NCBI GenBank assembly: GCA_032622095.1
Contig: CP136069.1
Coordinates: 65,433,319 to 65,497,318 of the forward strand
DNA length: 64,000 nt
Source: Siphonodentalium dalli
Taxonomy: Eukaryota; Mollusca; Scaphopoda; Gadilida; Siphonodentaliidae
Direction of reading: 5' to 3'
A model generated the notes under the pieces. It was not told the origin of the DNA, made no database searches, and saw only the letters and a program-made list of their open reading frames with translations. Both the position numbers and the translations under genes were made by a program. Positions 22,501 to 36,014 of this stretch are shown piece by piece. Numbering within the stretch: the first letter of the stretch is position 1; every line of letters begins with the position of its first letter.

Positions 22501-24661
22501 TGAGTTCACATTGTCATTGTCTAACACACTGGTTTAGAAGATTCTTTAGATACTTCAAACTCGTATAACAAGCGCAATAACCCGGATGATATAGTCTGGT
22601 TCCCGAGGTTGCATTACTGACTAGGTTCCGCGTATCTTGGTGAAGTTTAATTGTGCCATAATTCAACATACCGTTATCTTACAAGAGTAGGTTAACAAGA
22701 CATCCGAGAATGAGATTGATTTATCCACCCAAAATCACATACAAAACCACACGATGTTCACATTATCTCATAATTCGACGTGGATCTTGAGCGTTAAATT
22801 GTTGGTAATGGAGCAGGTGGTGAGACAATACAGTTTCATAATATGATAAACGCGAAGTCAACCAACTTAGCGTTGTACGTCGAATGTTCGCGCTATTATA
22901 TCAGTTGATGTTTTCACGGCAATACAATTATAATATACATCCAAGTTTGGAGTTTGCACAAAGCACGCAGCAGTTCCGTATAAACACGACATCGATCAAC
23001 CGTTTGTGGCACTTGTGATTGCTGTTCCTGCTTCATGTTCTAGTCCATCAGAACGTTCCTCCAGAATTACATAGAGGCTGGTCGTAACGGGGTCTCAAAT
23101 CGAGATTCGCACAAGAATTAAGAGGCGCACAATAGTTTGCTTTTCAACATACTACATATACATGGCTATTGAATGGACATTTGTCTCGTCTAACTACTAA
23201 ACTACAATATGATTGTTTGCGTTATAGATGTGTATTGCCTTTCTAACCGCTAAACCATAAAACTAAGTGTTAGTGTCATGTGTAAGACGCGTATATATAT
23301 ATAGGTTGTTAATCTCACGGGGTAAGGAACGTGGGAACATCGATGATCAGAAAGAAAATTGAAGTCGCGTGGAAACAACCGCTCCTCGGAAAGTAACTGA
23401 AAACTTGTCTGGATACACAAGTTTTCTGTCTCATTGCACGGATCGCGAAACTGCACCTATTTGGAATCGAACGTCAGCGCTGAATGGCGCGATAGTATAA
23501 AACAATAGATACCACACACGTAAAATCGCGGGAATAATACACATATTAGTGTATAGGCGATCGGGGTAAATTTGAGGAACGATAAAGTGCGCAAAACGAT
23601 AAAAATTACCTCCAAACAATTGAATTGAAGGACCTGTGAGTGAATGGGACGATCGATATAAAATGAGCAGTCAGTAAAATGCCTTGCTTATGCACCCCGA
23701 AAAGTAGAGCAAACGAAGACTCAACACCTTTGGACGTGGTAATTGATATAATCGTGATAACTTTGTTGTCAAAAAGCTGGTATACATTTTTCTCATAAAG
23801 TCATATATATGTTTATATTCGATTTTGGTAACATATCACGATCAAATCAATCGCAGTGAGTGATAGTATGTGGTTTCTGCATGTATACGCACAAAGGTTA
23901 TATGGTTATGAATCGAATCTACATTGAGGCCTAGATCTCTCAGAGATGTTAACTCGATCGGTTAAATGGTTCGCTTTGACCAACACACCTATGTACCGAG
24001 AGACATAATTTTAGAAACTAAAACGCACCCCACTTATCGGTATGTCCGGGTAAGCAATAAGCAAGATTGTGATATTCAGTTGTTCGTGTGTCCAACACGT
24101 TAAATGCTTAATATGGTGAAGATGTCGCGGGTAAAATAAAATATAGTATGTACCTGATCAATTTCGCACCATCAAACTAATTATACTATGGAGGTAGCTA
24201 AATGAGTTCTCCCGGAAGTGATAAACTTATACAATCCAGTGTTTCTGATAGTTTGTCTTATTTGGGTTGTATTGATTTCAGTCGTCATATAGGCTACATT
24301 GCGAACGTATCGGGTTTTGGTCAGTATAACTGATGTATGGTTAATTCCATGGAATAAGTGACATGGAAACCAACCCAACCCCGAACAGAATCTGACATAT
24401 ACATAAGCAAAACGTTCCATTGTGCACATAGCAAATATGTGGCTCATATACTATGATCATTACCAACTGAGCTACCAAGTATCCAACTATAAGACGGTAT
24501 ACAAGGTTACAACTAGTATACAGTGATACCGAATCCCGTGAGTGTAGCGAAGAGATTCCTATGCCTGGGATAACCTTAACCATTTTGTGAATTGGTGTGT
24601 GTATACATATGTCTGGATGAACGGACGAGCAGATTGGCAAAGACATCTGGATTTATTCGAA

Positions 24662-25312
24662 ACTTTTATTGATTGATGCATTAAATTGATAGGTATGGTT
24701 GCACCATACACAACGTGGAGAGAGAGAGAGAGAGAGTCGGTTTCAAATGTGTGCGATCTGTATCGACTAATATTCTCGCTGTATAGCTTCTTTAATGTCT
24801 TGTAAACACTATCAAGGACTGATTCAAACTATTGAGGATTATAAGTCACTATCGTGAAGATCAGCAGTATGCTTCAACTAACTAATGCAGATACTTGATT
24901 TTCTTACAAAGAAATACCTGTCAAGCAGGAATCGTAGAATATGCTATAGAGACTAGTTCCTTATCCAGTGACCGATAATATGTATGTATGTGGTTCGGAC
25001 GGAAACGTGTCTGAATGATGTCCCAAATAACAAAGGTTTAACCCCAACCTGTGTAAAGCAAACAAAGTTTTGATATCATACACGTTCAGTAATGGCTCAC
25101 TCTCGATGGAAAGGGATCACTGTAAGACAGTGGTCGTATATTCTAACCAGAGTGATGAGTCAACAAATGTGTGCAATACATGGTAACTATCAAACAGGTT
25201 CATTATTATTCAACTGAACAAGAGAAACATCCGACATATCGTCTATTGATAATCACATTCGCGTGGCAAATTGTATCTAGTTTCGCGATTTGTGAAGTGG
25301 CCATCAACTCAA
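24662..25312. other. palindrome spacer
   Basis: Single-copy 651 bp between the two arms, with a (GA)n run near 24719-24736. No ORF of note and no internal symmetry large enough to extend the palindrome. It would be the loop of a giant hairpin. Confidence 0.85.
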
Positions 25313-28300
25313 TTCGAATAAATCCAGATGTCTTTGCCAATCTGCTCGTCCGTTCATCCAGACATATGTATACACACACCAATTCACAAAATGGTTAAGA
25401 TTATCCCAGGCATAGGAATCTCTTCGCTACACTCACGGGATTCGGTATCACTGTATACTAGTTGTAACCTTGTATACCGTCTTATAGTTGGATACTTGGT
25501 AGCTCAGTTGGTAATGATCATAGTATATGAGCCACATATTTGCTATGTGCACAATGGAACGTTTTGCTTATGTATATGTCAGATTCTGTTCGGGGTTGGG
25601 TTGGTTTCCACGTCACTTATTCCATGGAATTAACCATACATCAGTTATACTGACCAAAACCCGATACGTTCGCAATGTAGCCTATATGACGACTGAAATC
25701 AATACAACCCAAATAAGACAAACTATCAGAAACACTGGATTGTATAAGTTTATCACTTCCGGGAAAACTCATTTAACTACCTCCATAGTATAATTAGTTT
25801 GATGGTGCGAAATTGATCAGGTACATACTATATTTTATTTTACCCGCGACATCTTCACCATATTAAGCATTTAACGTGTTGGACACACGAACAACTGAAT
25901 ATCACAATCTTGCTTATTGCTTACCCGGACATACCGATAAGTGGGGTGCGTTTTAGTTTCTAAAATTATGTCTCTCGGTACATAGGTGTGTTGGTCAAAG
26001 CGAACCATTTAACCGATCGAGTTAACATCTCTGAGAGATCTAGGCCTCAATGTAGATTCGATTCATAACCATATAACCTTAGTGCGTATACATGCAGAAA
26101 CCACATACTATCACTCACTGCGATTGATTTGATCGTGATATGTTACCAAAATCGAATATAAACATATATATGACTTTATGAGAAAAATGTATACCAGCTT
26201 TTTGACAACAAAGTTATCACGATTATATCAATTACCACGTCCAAAGGTGTTGAGTCTTCGTTTGCTCTACTTTTCGGGGTGCATAAGCAAGGCATTTTAC
26301 TGACTGCTCATTTTATATCGATCGTCCCATTCACTCACAGGTCCTTCAATTCAATTGTTTGGAGGTAATTTTTATCGTTTTGCGCACTTTATCGTTCCTC
26401 AAATTTACCCCGATCGCCTATACACTAATATGTGTATTATTCCCGCGATTTTACGTGTGTGGTATCTATTGTTTTATACTATCGCGCCATTCAGCGCTGA
26501 CGTTCGATTCCAAATAGGTGCAGTTTCGCGATCCGTGCAATGAGACAGAAAACTTGTGTATCCAGACAAGTTTTCAGTTACTTTCCGAGGAGCGGTTGTT
26601 TTCACGCGACTTCAATTTTTCTTTCTGATCATCGATGTTCCCACGTTCCTTACCCCGTGAGATTAACAACCTATATATATATACGCGTCTTACACATGAC
26701 ACTAACACTTAGTTTTATGGTTTAGCGGTTAGAAAGGCAATACACATCTATAACGCAAACAATCATATTGTAGTTTAGTAGTTAGACGAGACAAATGTCC
26801 ATTCAATAGCCATGTATATGTAGTATGTTGAAAAGCAAACTATTGTGCGCCTCTTAATTCTTGTGCGAATCTCGATTTGAGACCCCGTTACGACCAGCCT
26901 CTATGTAATTCTGGAGGAACGTTCTGATGGACTAGAACATGAAGCAGGAACAGCAATCACAAGTGCCACAAACGGTTGATCGATTGATTGATGTCGTGTT
27001 TATACGGAACTGCTGCGTGCTTAGTGCAAACTCCAAACTTGGATGTCTATTATAATTGTATTGCCGTGAAAACATCAACTGATATAATAGCGCGAACATT
27101 CGACGTACAACGCTAAGTTGGTTGACTTCGCGTTTATTATATTATGAAACTGTATTGTCTCACCACCTGCTCCATTACCAACAATTTAACGCTCAAGATC
27201 CACGTCGAATTATGAGATAATGTGAACATCGTGTGGTTTTGTATGTGATTTTGGGTGGATAAATCAATCTCATTCTCGGATGTCTTGTTAACCTACTCTT
27301 GTAAGATAACGGTATGTTGAATTATGGCACAATTAAACTTCACCAAGATACGCGGAACCTAGTCAGTAATGCAACCTCGGGAACCAGACTATATCATCCG
27401 GGTTATTGCGCTTGTTATACGAGTTTGAAGTATCTAAAGAATCTTCTAAACCAGTGTGTTAGACAATGACAATGTGAACTCAAGTTAAGACAAACATCTC
27501 ATTCCGTTTGTTTTGATGAATCGACAATTCTTAAGACATTTGAACAACTTGTACCAATTACTAAGTAGGCAGTTTAGTGCATGGTCGTTTCAATTCACGC
27601 ATGGACTTTCCAAAAAAACAAGTATATCTTCCGGGTGATAACTGTTGTATCTATCGTAAAATGATATTAAAATTACGTAGTTCGACGCATTCGTATTGGT
27701 TATAGTCGTTCTAGATAATAGAACGTCTGAATAACTACGCAGGTCCCCGGAATTATGGACTGGATCCAGTGGACAACAGTGCAAACTAGATATATCTTTA
27801 TTTCCTCCAATATTGAAGAGTTATACTTATAATACGAAACATTGAACACAAAAACCATCACCTTAGAAAATTAAGGAGACAACAAAAGGAAAGAAACATT
27901 TAATGAGTTGATAATAAGAGTCCAGCTACAACCGAGGAGATAAAAAGAAAACTAAAGACAATACCTGAACACGCAGCTCTCACATACATGTATATATATA
28001 TATACGCACAGACGGACAACCAATCATCACCCACAAAACATTATTCGATTAAAAGAACTGCAAACAAGCATTCACACCAACACCCTTCCACGATGAATCG
28101 AATAACGTCGTAAAGATGATGTAATAGTAATAAAAAGAATCGTTGTTGGCTACGTTCGATGTGAACCATGACGAAACTTGCATATCGAAATGTATTAAAT
28201 GCTTATCGGATATCATAATAGTGGAATATGTATTTGAGTTTAGGAATTTTACAGATTCCAGTCGAAAGTTCAAATATGGGACTATACTATCATGGACCGG

Positions 28301-30393
28301 GATAGAATGTCCAGGTAAATTGTCACGGACTGTTTACGGTTCAGTTCAACAGCTCTTTGACAGATTCTTACAGCTTTATATATATCACATGATCTTTTTC
28401 GGCTCGAGTAAATTAGATATGGAATAAATATCGATGCCGTGCGTGCTTTCTGGATATTTACCGGGGGACATATTAACACCTTTCGTAATGCACGTGAGAA
28501 AGTATCTATTTGTGATATGTTAAGATGAGAGATTTAAACGATATAAATCCACGTTAAATAATACCCCAAAATAGCTGCAAGGTACCATGGACTATGGTTT
28601 ACCCACATTGAACATGTGACCTTTCTGCTTGATATTATTTTTAAATATTTCCGACATTTAACTATATCAACCTGTACCAAATTCAATTAATATTATTATA
28701 AATCGGATTTAACTGATTTCAAATTATTTCAAATTTTTTAACTCGGGGAAAATACTGCTTAAATATAGAATAAGTGAGGACAAGGACTGGACACTATATT
28801 ATAACTGCATGTATACTACGATCATAATCTAGGTCAATTGGGGAGTGGTGATAGTGTCAAACAGCATCATTATGCAATTATAGTCAAGTTATACAGTGAC
28901 CACACATAAATAGCTAGGATTATTCACATGCACGTATAATTGTGTTAATTATGGTATTGCTATGGAGAATATTCACATGGTTTTGCGGCGACAAACGCAA
29001 ACGTTGATAGTCATAGGTTCACCTTATAGCAAAACGTGTAAACAATATTGGATCGGTGATAACAAGCTGCTCAAACTTTGACCACGGGTAGACTTAATTG
29101 ATTTGAATCAAAATATGACATTTCCACGCAGACAAATCCCATTTTCCCCGTTGACTGCACAGCGCTAATCGACCATTAGCTTATTAGAAGCTTAGATGAT
29201 TCCTCTTCCGTGTGCTACACGTTGGACACAAAACTTGAACTTCTTACATTCTGTTCCACGAGACATACCGCTTGGTTGTTTATCACATCTCAAGTAACAA
29301 TTGTGTACTTAACTTCACAGTTATTCCCCTTGAGATTTAATTCGTGTATTAAATTCCAGAATGTATATCTCATAATAGTCCAGATTGCTCGCAAACTCAA
29401 TCATCTATATTTTTCTACTGATATTTAACCACTTTTTAAGACCATCCAACCTGCTTTCAAATATTTCATACTTACTACGAGCCCTCACCATTTGCTTTTC
29501 CATATACCATGTTGACCTTCATCTTATTTTCGATAACACAATTGTTTATCCCTGATCTCGTATTCGTAAGCATACGTTTATTGCTTCGCTGTATCATGGA
29601 AATGAACGGATATGTCTATTTTGATGGTGTCATAGAGTTCGTGTGCGAGTGGAAATAACTTAATTGTTCATTTGATATTTACCCTATTCATTATGATAAC
29701 ATCGATCGGTTGTATTCAATACACACGAATCGATTTGCTGATTATAGTTGAGTCATGCCAATACGAAAGGCTAAATGAATTTTCAACTCAGTGAAAGTTA
29801 TATCAGCGTTACTACACCGATGGGATCGGAATATTAACTATATAAACAAAATATTGGTCAACATTAAATGAAGTCGGTTAACTCACACAGTTAATGCAGT
29901 AATAGTACTTTCATTTCGCTTGAATGGATATTTTCACGTTTGTCAATGGAACTTCGATCGCATGTATATTCATTACTTTAATCAGGTTGTATACATTGGA
30001 AAGATGATTTTCTGTATGTGTACTATATTAAACTCGACCTCTATAACTTGTTTAACTTAAAGCTTTTATGCTATTGATCAATATTAATAGTTGTAGATTG
30101 ATTTTAGTGAATTTACCCAAACACAATAGACTATTAATACCAATTTAACATCTTATCTTGGACCTCGACTTATGTGTGCTAGATTGCAAAGCATTGAATA
30201 TATACTAATTAAACCGGTTTCTGTAGATTTTTAACATATTTGCAGGGGTGTCGGAGAATTGGGTAATGAAGGTATTTAGGAAATAGTTGATTCCGCTATT
30301 AGATATTGATTTGAATACGAATCCTATTGCATTGATCGAAATAGAACGTCATTAATTGTGCATTGGTGATAATTTATATCTATTAAATATAAG

Positions 30394-30994
30394 AATGACA
30401 ATAAGGTCTATTAGTTTGATAACGATAATCATTGATCGTGGGAAATAGTCTATTGGTTTGAAATATGTCTATTGATTTTACAATAAGTTATTAGTTTTAC
30501 AATAAGGTCTATTAATTTTACAATAATTTATTAGTTTTACAATAAGTTAATTATGGTTTTAGATATTAGTTTTACAATAAGGTCTATTCATTTTACAATA
30601 AGTTAATTATGGTTTTAGTTATTAGTTATACCACAAGTTACTAGTTTTTCATTAAGGTCTATTAATTTTACAATAAGGTCTATTAATTTTGCAATAAGTT
30701 ATTAGTTTTACTATAAGGTCAATTAATTTTACTATAAGTTATTAGTTTTACAATAAGTTAATTATGGTTTTAGTTATTATTTATACAATAAGCTACTAGT
30801 TTTACAATAAGGTCTATTAATTTTACAATAAGTTATTAGTTTTACTATAAGGTCTATTAATATTACCATAAGTTATTAGTTTTACAATAAGTTAATTATG
30901 GTTTTAGTTATTAGTTATACAATAAGTTACTAGTTTTACAATAAGGTCGATTAGTTTGATAACGATAATCACTGATCGTGGGAAATCGTCTATT
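30394..30994. repeat. AT-rich degenerate tandem repeats (right arm)
   Basis: Mirror of the block at 18990-19590: recurring GTTTTACAATAAGTTATTAG-type phrases. Confidence 0.85.
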
Positions 30995-33900
30995 GGTTTG
31001 AAATATGTCTATTGATCAAGAAAATATGGCTCTTGAAACGGAATATACGTTTATTGAATATGAGCGAAGCTGTATTAATTGTTTGTTATTAGATATTAGT
31101 TGAACAATGAATGCTATTAAATTAAAATTGAACATTAATTTTGCATCGGTCAACATTGATTATGAATCTATATCTGTTAACACGGAATTGTCTCTTATTG
31201 AATCAAAGAACGACTATTGGTTTGAAAATAGAGACTATTGGTTTGAAATAGATTGTAATTGTATTCACAAACCACCATTAACTTTTATTTCATGTAATTT
31301 CCGACCGAATGGCCGCCCATAGATACACACATCACGGGTTCGTACATGAATTTTTATTGGAGTTACAGCCCTTTTGTCCTCAGAAATTTGTGAATTATGA
31401 GCCGGTATAAACATATAACCAAGATATTTTGATTGTTATCTACATCTGTTATTGAGAGTGGACCGCTAGTGCTGGCGTCACTAAATTTACATTAGTGAGC
31501 ATCATTTCGCGCATATCCGTTACCAACGCAGATAAGTATCTCCTCATCATTTATTTGTCAAATTTCAGTGTTTAATATGATTTGTATTTTATTTCACCAG
31601 TTTTTTTACTCATCACGTGGGGTATATAGGTCTGATTAGAATGGAACTTATTTTCAGAGATTGAATTAATTAAACTAGACCTGACCTTTCCATAAACTCT
31701 TAAGCACACTATAGATGTACCTATAGGTCTGACTAAATATACAGGTTGAGATTAGAAGAACTGTTCTTTGATTAATACCAACTTCTGATTTGCACTATAA
31801 TTTCGAGGCATTGCCTTGTGTTTGACTTACTAATTCATTCAATTTATTACATAGTTTGTAATCGAGACTTCAGAGGTCACTCGAACAGCCCTTCATATTC
31901 CAGTGGAATTACATGTAAATAAATCAGTACAACTTCTCTATTTTCGTTTGTGCCAAATGCCATTATGTGATTTACATTTTATATTCTTATACACATATAT
32001 TTTATACTCGTTATAACGGGATCTGATTGGATCGGTTTTCATCATCTGAGTAGTCTATCGGTATGTGCAGGTGTGATCAGATAGCTTAGTTAAGATATCT
32101 GTTGGTTGTAGACATTTTACAACATATTAAGCGTGCACAAAATTCAGTTGTATAGATTTCAAATTTAGGTTTAACATTTGAGGAATAACACCTTATGGGT
32201 CACTCATATTTGTAGTCTGCTGTTTGCACCATCTTGTCTGTTATTTGATTCTGCAGATATGCTGTACAAACACAGATACATATCTCCATTTTGTTACTCT
32301 GTTGTATGAATTGGGAAGGTACTGATTCGATTTGGTTCTCAGAATGCTAGATTGTGGCTATTTTGTGGATATGATACCATTGTTGAGCATATAAAAGGAA
32401 TTTCAGAATTGGAGTGCATTATATTACGAGCTTCTATGAATACGTATTCTAAATGTATGAACTGTGTGTGTAGAAATATATTTAATTATATATTTCATGT
32501 TCTCCATCTCTGTGTACCTAGTATTGGATTAGGCTGGACCACCCCCTGTTGAAGAACTATTCATTCAGACTATATATTAATTCAATTATGAGATCCATGT
32601 GTATAAGCTCTGGTTGGTACCACTTGCTGTGGGTGAAATTTCAAAAGTTGTATTGATTCGGTCCTATACAATAAGATATTCCACGGTTAACTTGATCCAA
32701 TTGTTGTATATTTGAACAGAATTAGATATGTTTTGTAAGAAGAGCATTTAATTAATCTACCTTACACATATTGATTATTGTTTATTCCACCAATCAAAAT
32801 AAACCTATTTTATACTGTTGTATTGACTTATTAGTGGTGATATTCCTTGTGCTTTGCACTTTATACACAAATACTCGGCGTGATTAGAACGCTCTTTATT
32901 ATATACAGGTGAATTTAAAGTTGTCTAAAGGTTTCAAGACATGAATAATTTAAATACTCCCACCATATTCAATTAGTCTAGACATTCTGCAATACATTGC
33001 ATAGAAATTTAAGAATTATCAGCAATTACATATACATATAACTTGTATAGGCAAATGTTTTTGTTTGGGCTAATTAATGTTTATAGTGCCCAGTCCCTAA
33101 TAATAAAGAGCGTTCCATCACTCTGGGTCTGCTTAGGGACTGTAGTAACATTGTTAGTTTCTCGGTGGGTGGAACGACGACGCAAGGGGTTAATTTTACG
33201 GGAAATAGAACCCCCCACGTCTAGAAGTCTCTAGCTCATTGAAAGGGTCTGGTATGTACTATTATGATCACCCTCCCTACACCAAGGTTCAAAGCATCTC
33301 CACCTTTGCTGGACGGTTTATTACTGTGTACTATACGTGTCTCGTTGTGAAGGTCGAAACTATATTGCATTTAATATTTAGTCAAGTACTACCACAAATA
33401 ACATTATACTTTGCCTTGTCTCGAATTTCATTAATAGGCAGACAATTACTTTTTTTGTCTGGTAAATTATTATAATATTTGGTTTTCCAATAATAAAGAG
33501 CGTTCAATGATTGGGATATATACAGGGACTATAATAACGTCCTTATCTTTGGGGGGGTGTACATTCCGCAGATATTTATTCTCATCGGAAATGTCTTCTC
33601 TCTCTCTGTATAAGTCTCCGACCTATTTTCTATAGTTTGGGCTATAAGGGTTAATTGGGGACTAACTTAATTTATTGTTTATCCTTCTTGACCTTATATT
33701 TGTCAGTTCATTAGAGGGTTTCAATTGTTACTCGAGGGAATTAGCACAATTGGATAAACATCATGTACATATCTTAAACTTCCCTGACTGTTCACGTACG
33801 ACTCAGGTTCAGTTTTTTAATACTGACAAAATAGCATTTTCGGAGTTTAGCAGGTTTGTCACGCTCCGTTGCAAAACACGCATCCTTTTGCTAAGCTCCC

Positions 33901-34110
33901 CCGCGTTCACCTCTCGTTTATAAACTGTAACGATTTCTAATCTTATTTCCTTTTTTATATCACGTATTTGACCCGGACCCTTCACGGGGTTATTTTGAAT
34001 TTTAACTGCTTGCAAACACGATTCATGCTAGCTATACATATACATAGTTGCTATGGGATACATTCCGATTACGGGGTTGTTGGTGATCTATATTTTGCGG
34101 GTGATTGGTT

Positions 34111-34314
34111 ATGGGTAAGTTATATTTAGCAAATAGTGTTGTCGTTGTTGAGTATTCGCGTCTGATATTCGATTATATTGCATATCTGGAATATTTGGTA
34201 CATACAGCCATTCGTCTGTCCGTCCCAACTCTGTCTAACATTCGTAGAGCGTTAGGCAGATTAGAGATTCGTGGCACGATCTACTGTTTACATATATCGG
34301 ACTCTGCGTCGTGA
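34111..34314 (+). CDS. hypothetical 67-residue ORF (right arm)
   Basis: Mirror of 15682-15885; one visible difference near the C-terminus (SDSAS in place of SDSSS). No family recognised. Confidence 0.22.
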   Translation: MGKLYLANSVVVVEYSRLIFDYIAYLEYLVHTAIRLSVPTLSNIRRALGRLEIRGTIYCLHISDSAS

Positions 34315-34860
34315 TACACAGACTGACATATATCCGACTGTCCATTCATTTGTTGGCTTGAACAGTACCAGTCGTAAATCAATTTCGAAGTATAATTGCT
34401 CGACTTTGGGAGCAAATGTACGCTGAGTTTACTAAGACTGGAACAGTACGTGTTATTGAGGTCTGCATCCTCATACCTTTATATAGTGGTTGAGGGTATA
34501 GTGCGACTATTTTTCAAGTGGTATAAATATTGTCAACATTTATTGAACTACTTTCGCTTGGAGTGATTTTCATTATGTTTTTATTCATCTTTTGGTAATC
34601 GATCATAGGAAGTCTTCAGTGTAGCGATAACGAGCTCGATATTGAATAAAATTAGTCGAAACATTCAGTCGATCCACAGAGAATATATTCATTGTTTTGA
34701 TATTTATAAACTCTGACTTGATTGATAATACCTCCCATTGATAAAAGACACTTGATCAAGAGATTTTGTCAATGTTTACGTCATTCGAAATTAATCGCAC
34801 TATACCATTTAATTATAGTTGTGTTTGTTTTGTTAGGGTTTATCGTCGTTCTTGCCGCTA

Positions 34861-35108
34861 GGTCACACACGACGTTGTCAATTTTACGGGTGGAGGAAAG
34901 ACCACGCATAGGCTTAATTTCACCGGGAAATCGTTCCACTGCGTGTAGAGACCACCGACCCCCGGAAAGCAACTGACAAACTTGTCCATATACACGATTC
35001 AGGTCACCCTCGCTATCACGGGGTTCGAACCAACTTCGTCAGCGATGGACGGTCTGTGACGGTGTAATACACCTGACACTCTACCGAGTGAACAGCCGGA
35101 CCCCTCCT
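34861..35108 (-). repeat. tRNA-derived SINE-like copy (right arm)
   Basis: Mirror of 14888-15135 with the same B-box and body. Confidence 0.6.
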
Positions 35109-35213
35109 TTAATTATAGGAAAAGTTATTCAAACACAATAGTTTAGGTTGTATAGAAATTGAGATTTATTTTTAGATAATATAGTTCCTCCATATTTTCC
35201 CGATTTAGAAATA

Positions 35214-35345
35214 TCACTTGTTGTTAGGTTGTCTGTCACACACCATAATGTTCCTGTCATATATGTCTTTAAGGAGTGACGTCGCCAGTCTGGTAAATTC
35301 TATGTAGTTTTTTTGGAATTTCTCTTCAATTATTGTATTGTTCAT
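35214..35345 (-). CDS. hypothetical 43-residue protein (right-arm copy)
   Basis: Mirror of 14652-14783, again overlapping the stop of the 77-residue ORF by ATGA; Val to Ala within EFTRL(A)TSLL. Function unknown. Confidence 0.3.
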   Translation of the reverse strand: MNNTIIEEKFQKNYIEFTRLATSLLKDIYDRNIMVCDRQPNNK

Positions 35346-35575
35346 TCGCAGAAATAACATTTACTGTTAGGTTCAGTATCACAATATAATGCCCTAGCGA
35401 ACCATGTGTGTATCTCTTCTATTAGTAGCATAATCAATCTGGTTAATTCTGCTTTCCTCATTATATATTGTTGTGGAATTCCATAATATCGTTTAACAGC
35501 TTTCGCCAAAATAGTTCTACCTGGATATGTGTCTATACCGTCTGATGATGTACACGGATGTGTCCAATTATCCAT
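35342..35575 (-). CDS. hypothetical 77-residue protein (right-arm copy)
   Basis: Mirror of 14422-14655 with one Cys to Ser change near the Cys-rich C-terminus. Both copies remain open, which is weak evidence for function given the high similarity of the arms. Confidence 0.4.
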   Translation of the reverse strand: MDNWTHPCTSSDGIDTYPGRTILAKAVKRYYGIPQQYIMRKAELTRLIMLLIEEIHTWFARALYCDTEPNSKCYFCE

Positions 35576-35979
35576 TGAGATTTATAAAGTTTAAATATTT
35601 TGGTTTCAACTCTTAGTGGTTTTAATATATACGTATATATATATAGATGTACCGGACTTAATATATTTATTACTGTACTGACCCTCTTTGATAAATATGG
35701 GGTTTTTCAGTTCGTTTCCTTGTTTGGGGAGATCAAAGCTTATAGAAAATACGGGGTTTTTCAGTTCATTTCCTTGTTTGGTGATATCAAAACACATTTT
35801 CACACTGAGGTGTGAAAGTGGAATACTGAGGTGTGAAATGTGAATCCTTTGATCTTTTGAGGAATTCCTTTGATGTTGAAAGTGGAATATTGAAAACCCT
35901 TTGATGTTAACAAAGGATTTTTACTCCCGTATCCTTTCTCACACTACTACTATCAAGAGTATCTTTTCGATCAGTTGGT

Positions 35980-35995
35980 GGCCCTGAAAAGGGCC
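35980..35995 (-). terminator. histone-type 3' stem-loop after the OTU-like gene
   Basis: On the minus strand GGCCCTTTTCAGGGCC is followed by ACC. This fits the metazoan histone mRNA 3' stem-loop (six-base-pair stem, four-base loop ending in C, then ACC). It lies about 20 bases after the stop of the minus-strand OTU-like gene. Such loops are bound by SLBP and direct U7-dependent cleavage without polyadenylation. Confidence 0.88.
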
Positions 35996-36014
35996 GTTTT
36001 ATTTTTGTTATAGT

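Larger units (their letters stand above)
14046..24661 (+). repeat. left arm of the giant palindrome
   Basis: Inverted copy of 25313-35951. Apart from the small ORFs, SINE-like copies and tandem repeats listed separately, I see no recognisable gene. The segments 17110-18980 and 19600-23250 hold only scattered short frames with no family features. Confidence 0.93.
14046..35951. mobile_element. giant palindromic element nested in the Polinton
   Basis: Two inverted arms, 14046-24661 and 25313-35951 (10,616 and 10,639 bp), are collinear: mirrored coordinates sum to 49,997 at the outer end and 49,974 near the centre, so only small indels separate them. A 651-bp spacer lies between. Ends are AGTAGTAGTG and CACTACTACT, close to the host Polinton ends. 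Flanks ATATAG (left) and ATCAAG (right) match at only 4 of 6, so a target duplication is not established. No polymerase, integrase or transposase was found. Arms differ at scattered single bases, arguing against a simple assembly fold-back. Content is AT-rich with small ORFs, SINE-like copies and tandem repeats. Confidence 0.85.
25313..35951 (-). repeat. right arm of the giant palindrome
   Basis: Inverted copy of 14046-24661 with scattered substitutions and small indels. Near 25490-25520 a tRNA A-box-like phrase, TTGGTAGCTCAGTTGGTAATG, is present (mirrored near 24470); without a matching B-box I do not call a tRNA. Confidence 0.93.

Noticed and set aside
14046-35951. The palindrome as a fold-back sequencing or assembly artefact
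   Set aside because: The arms differ at scattered bases and small indels, have a unique spacer, and end at transposon-like termini. Spanning long reads would still be a worthwhile confirmation.
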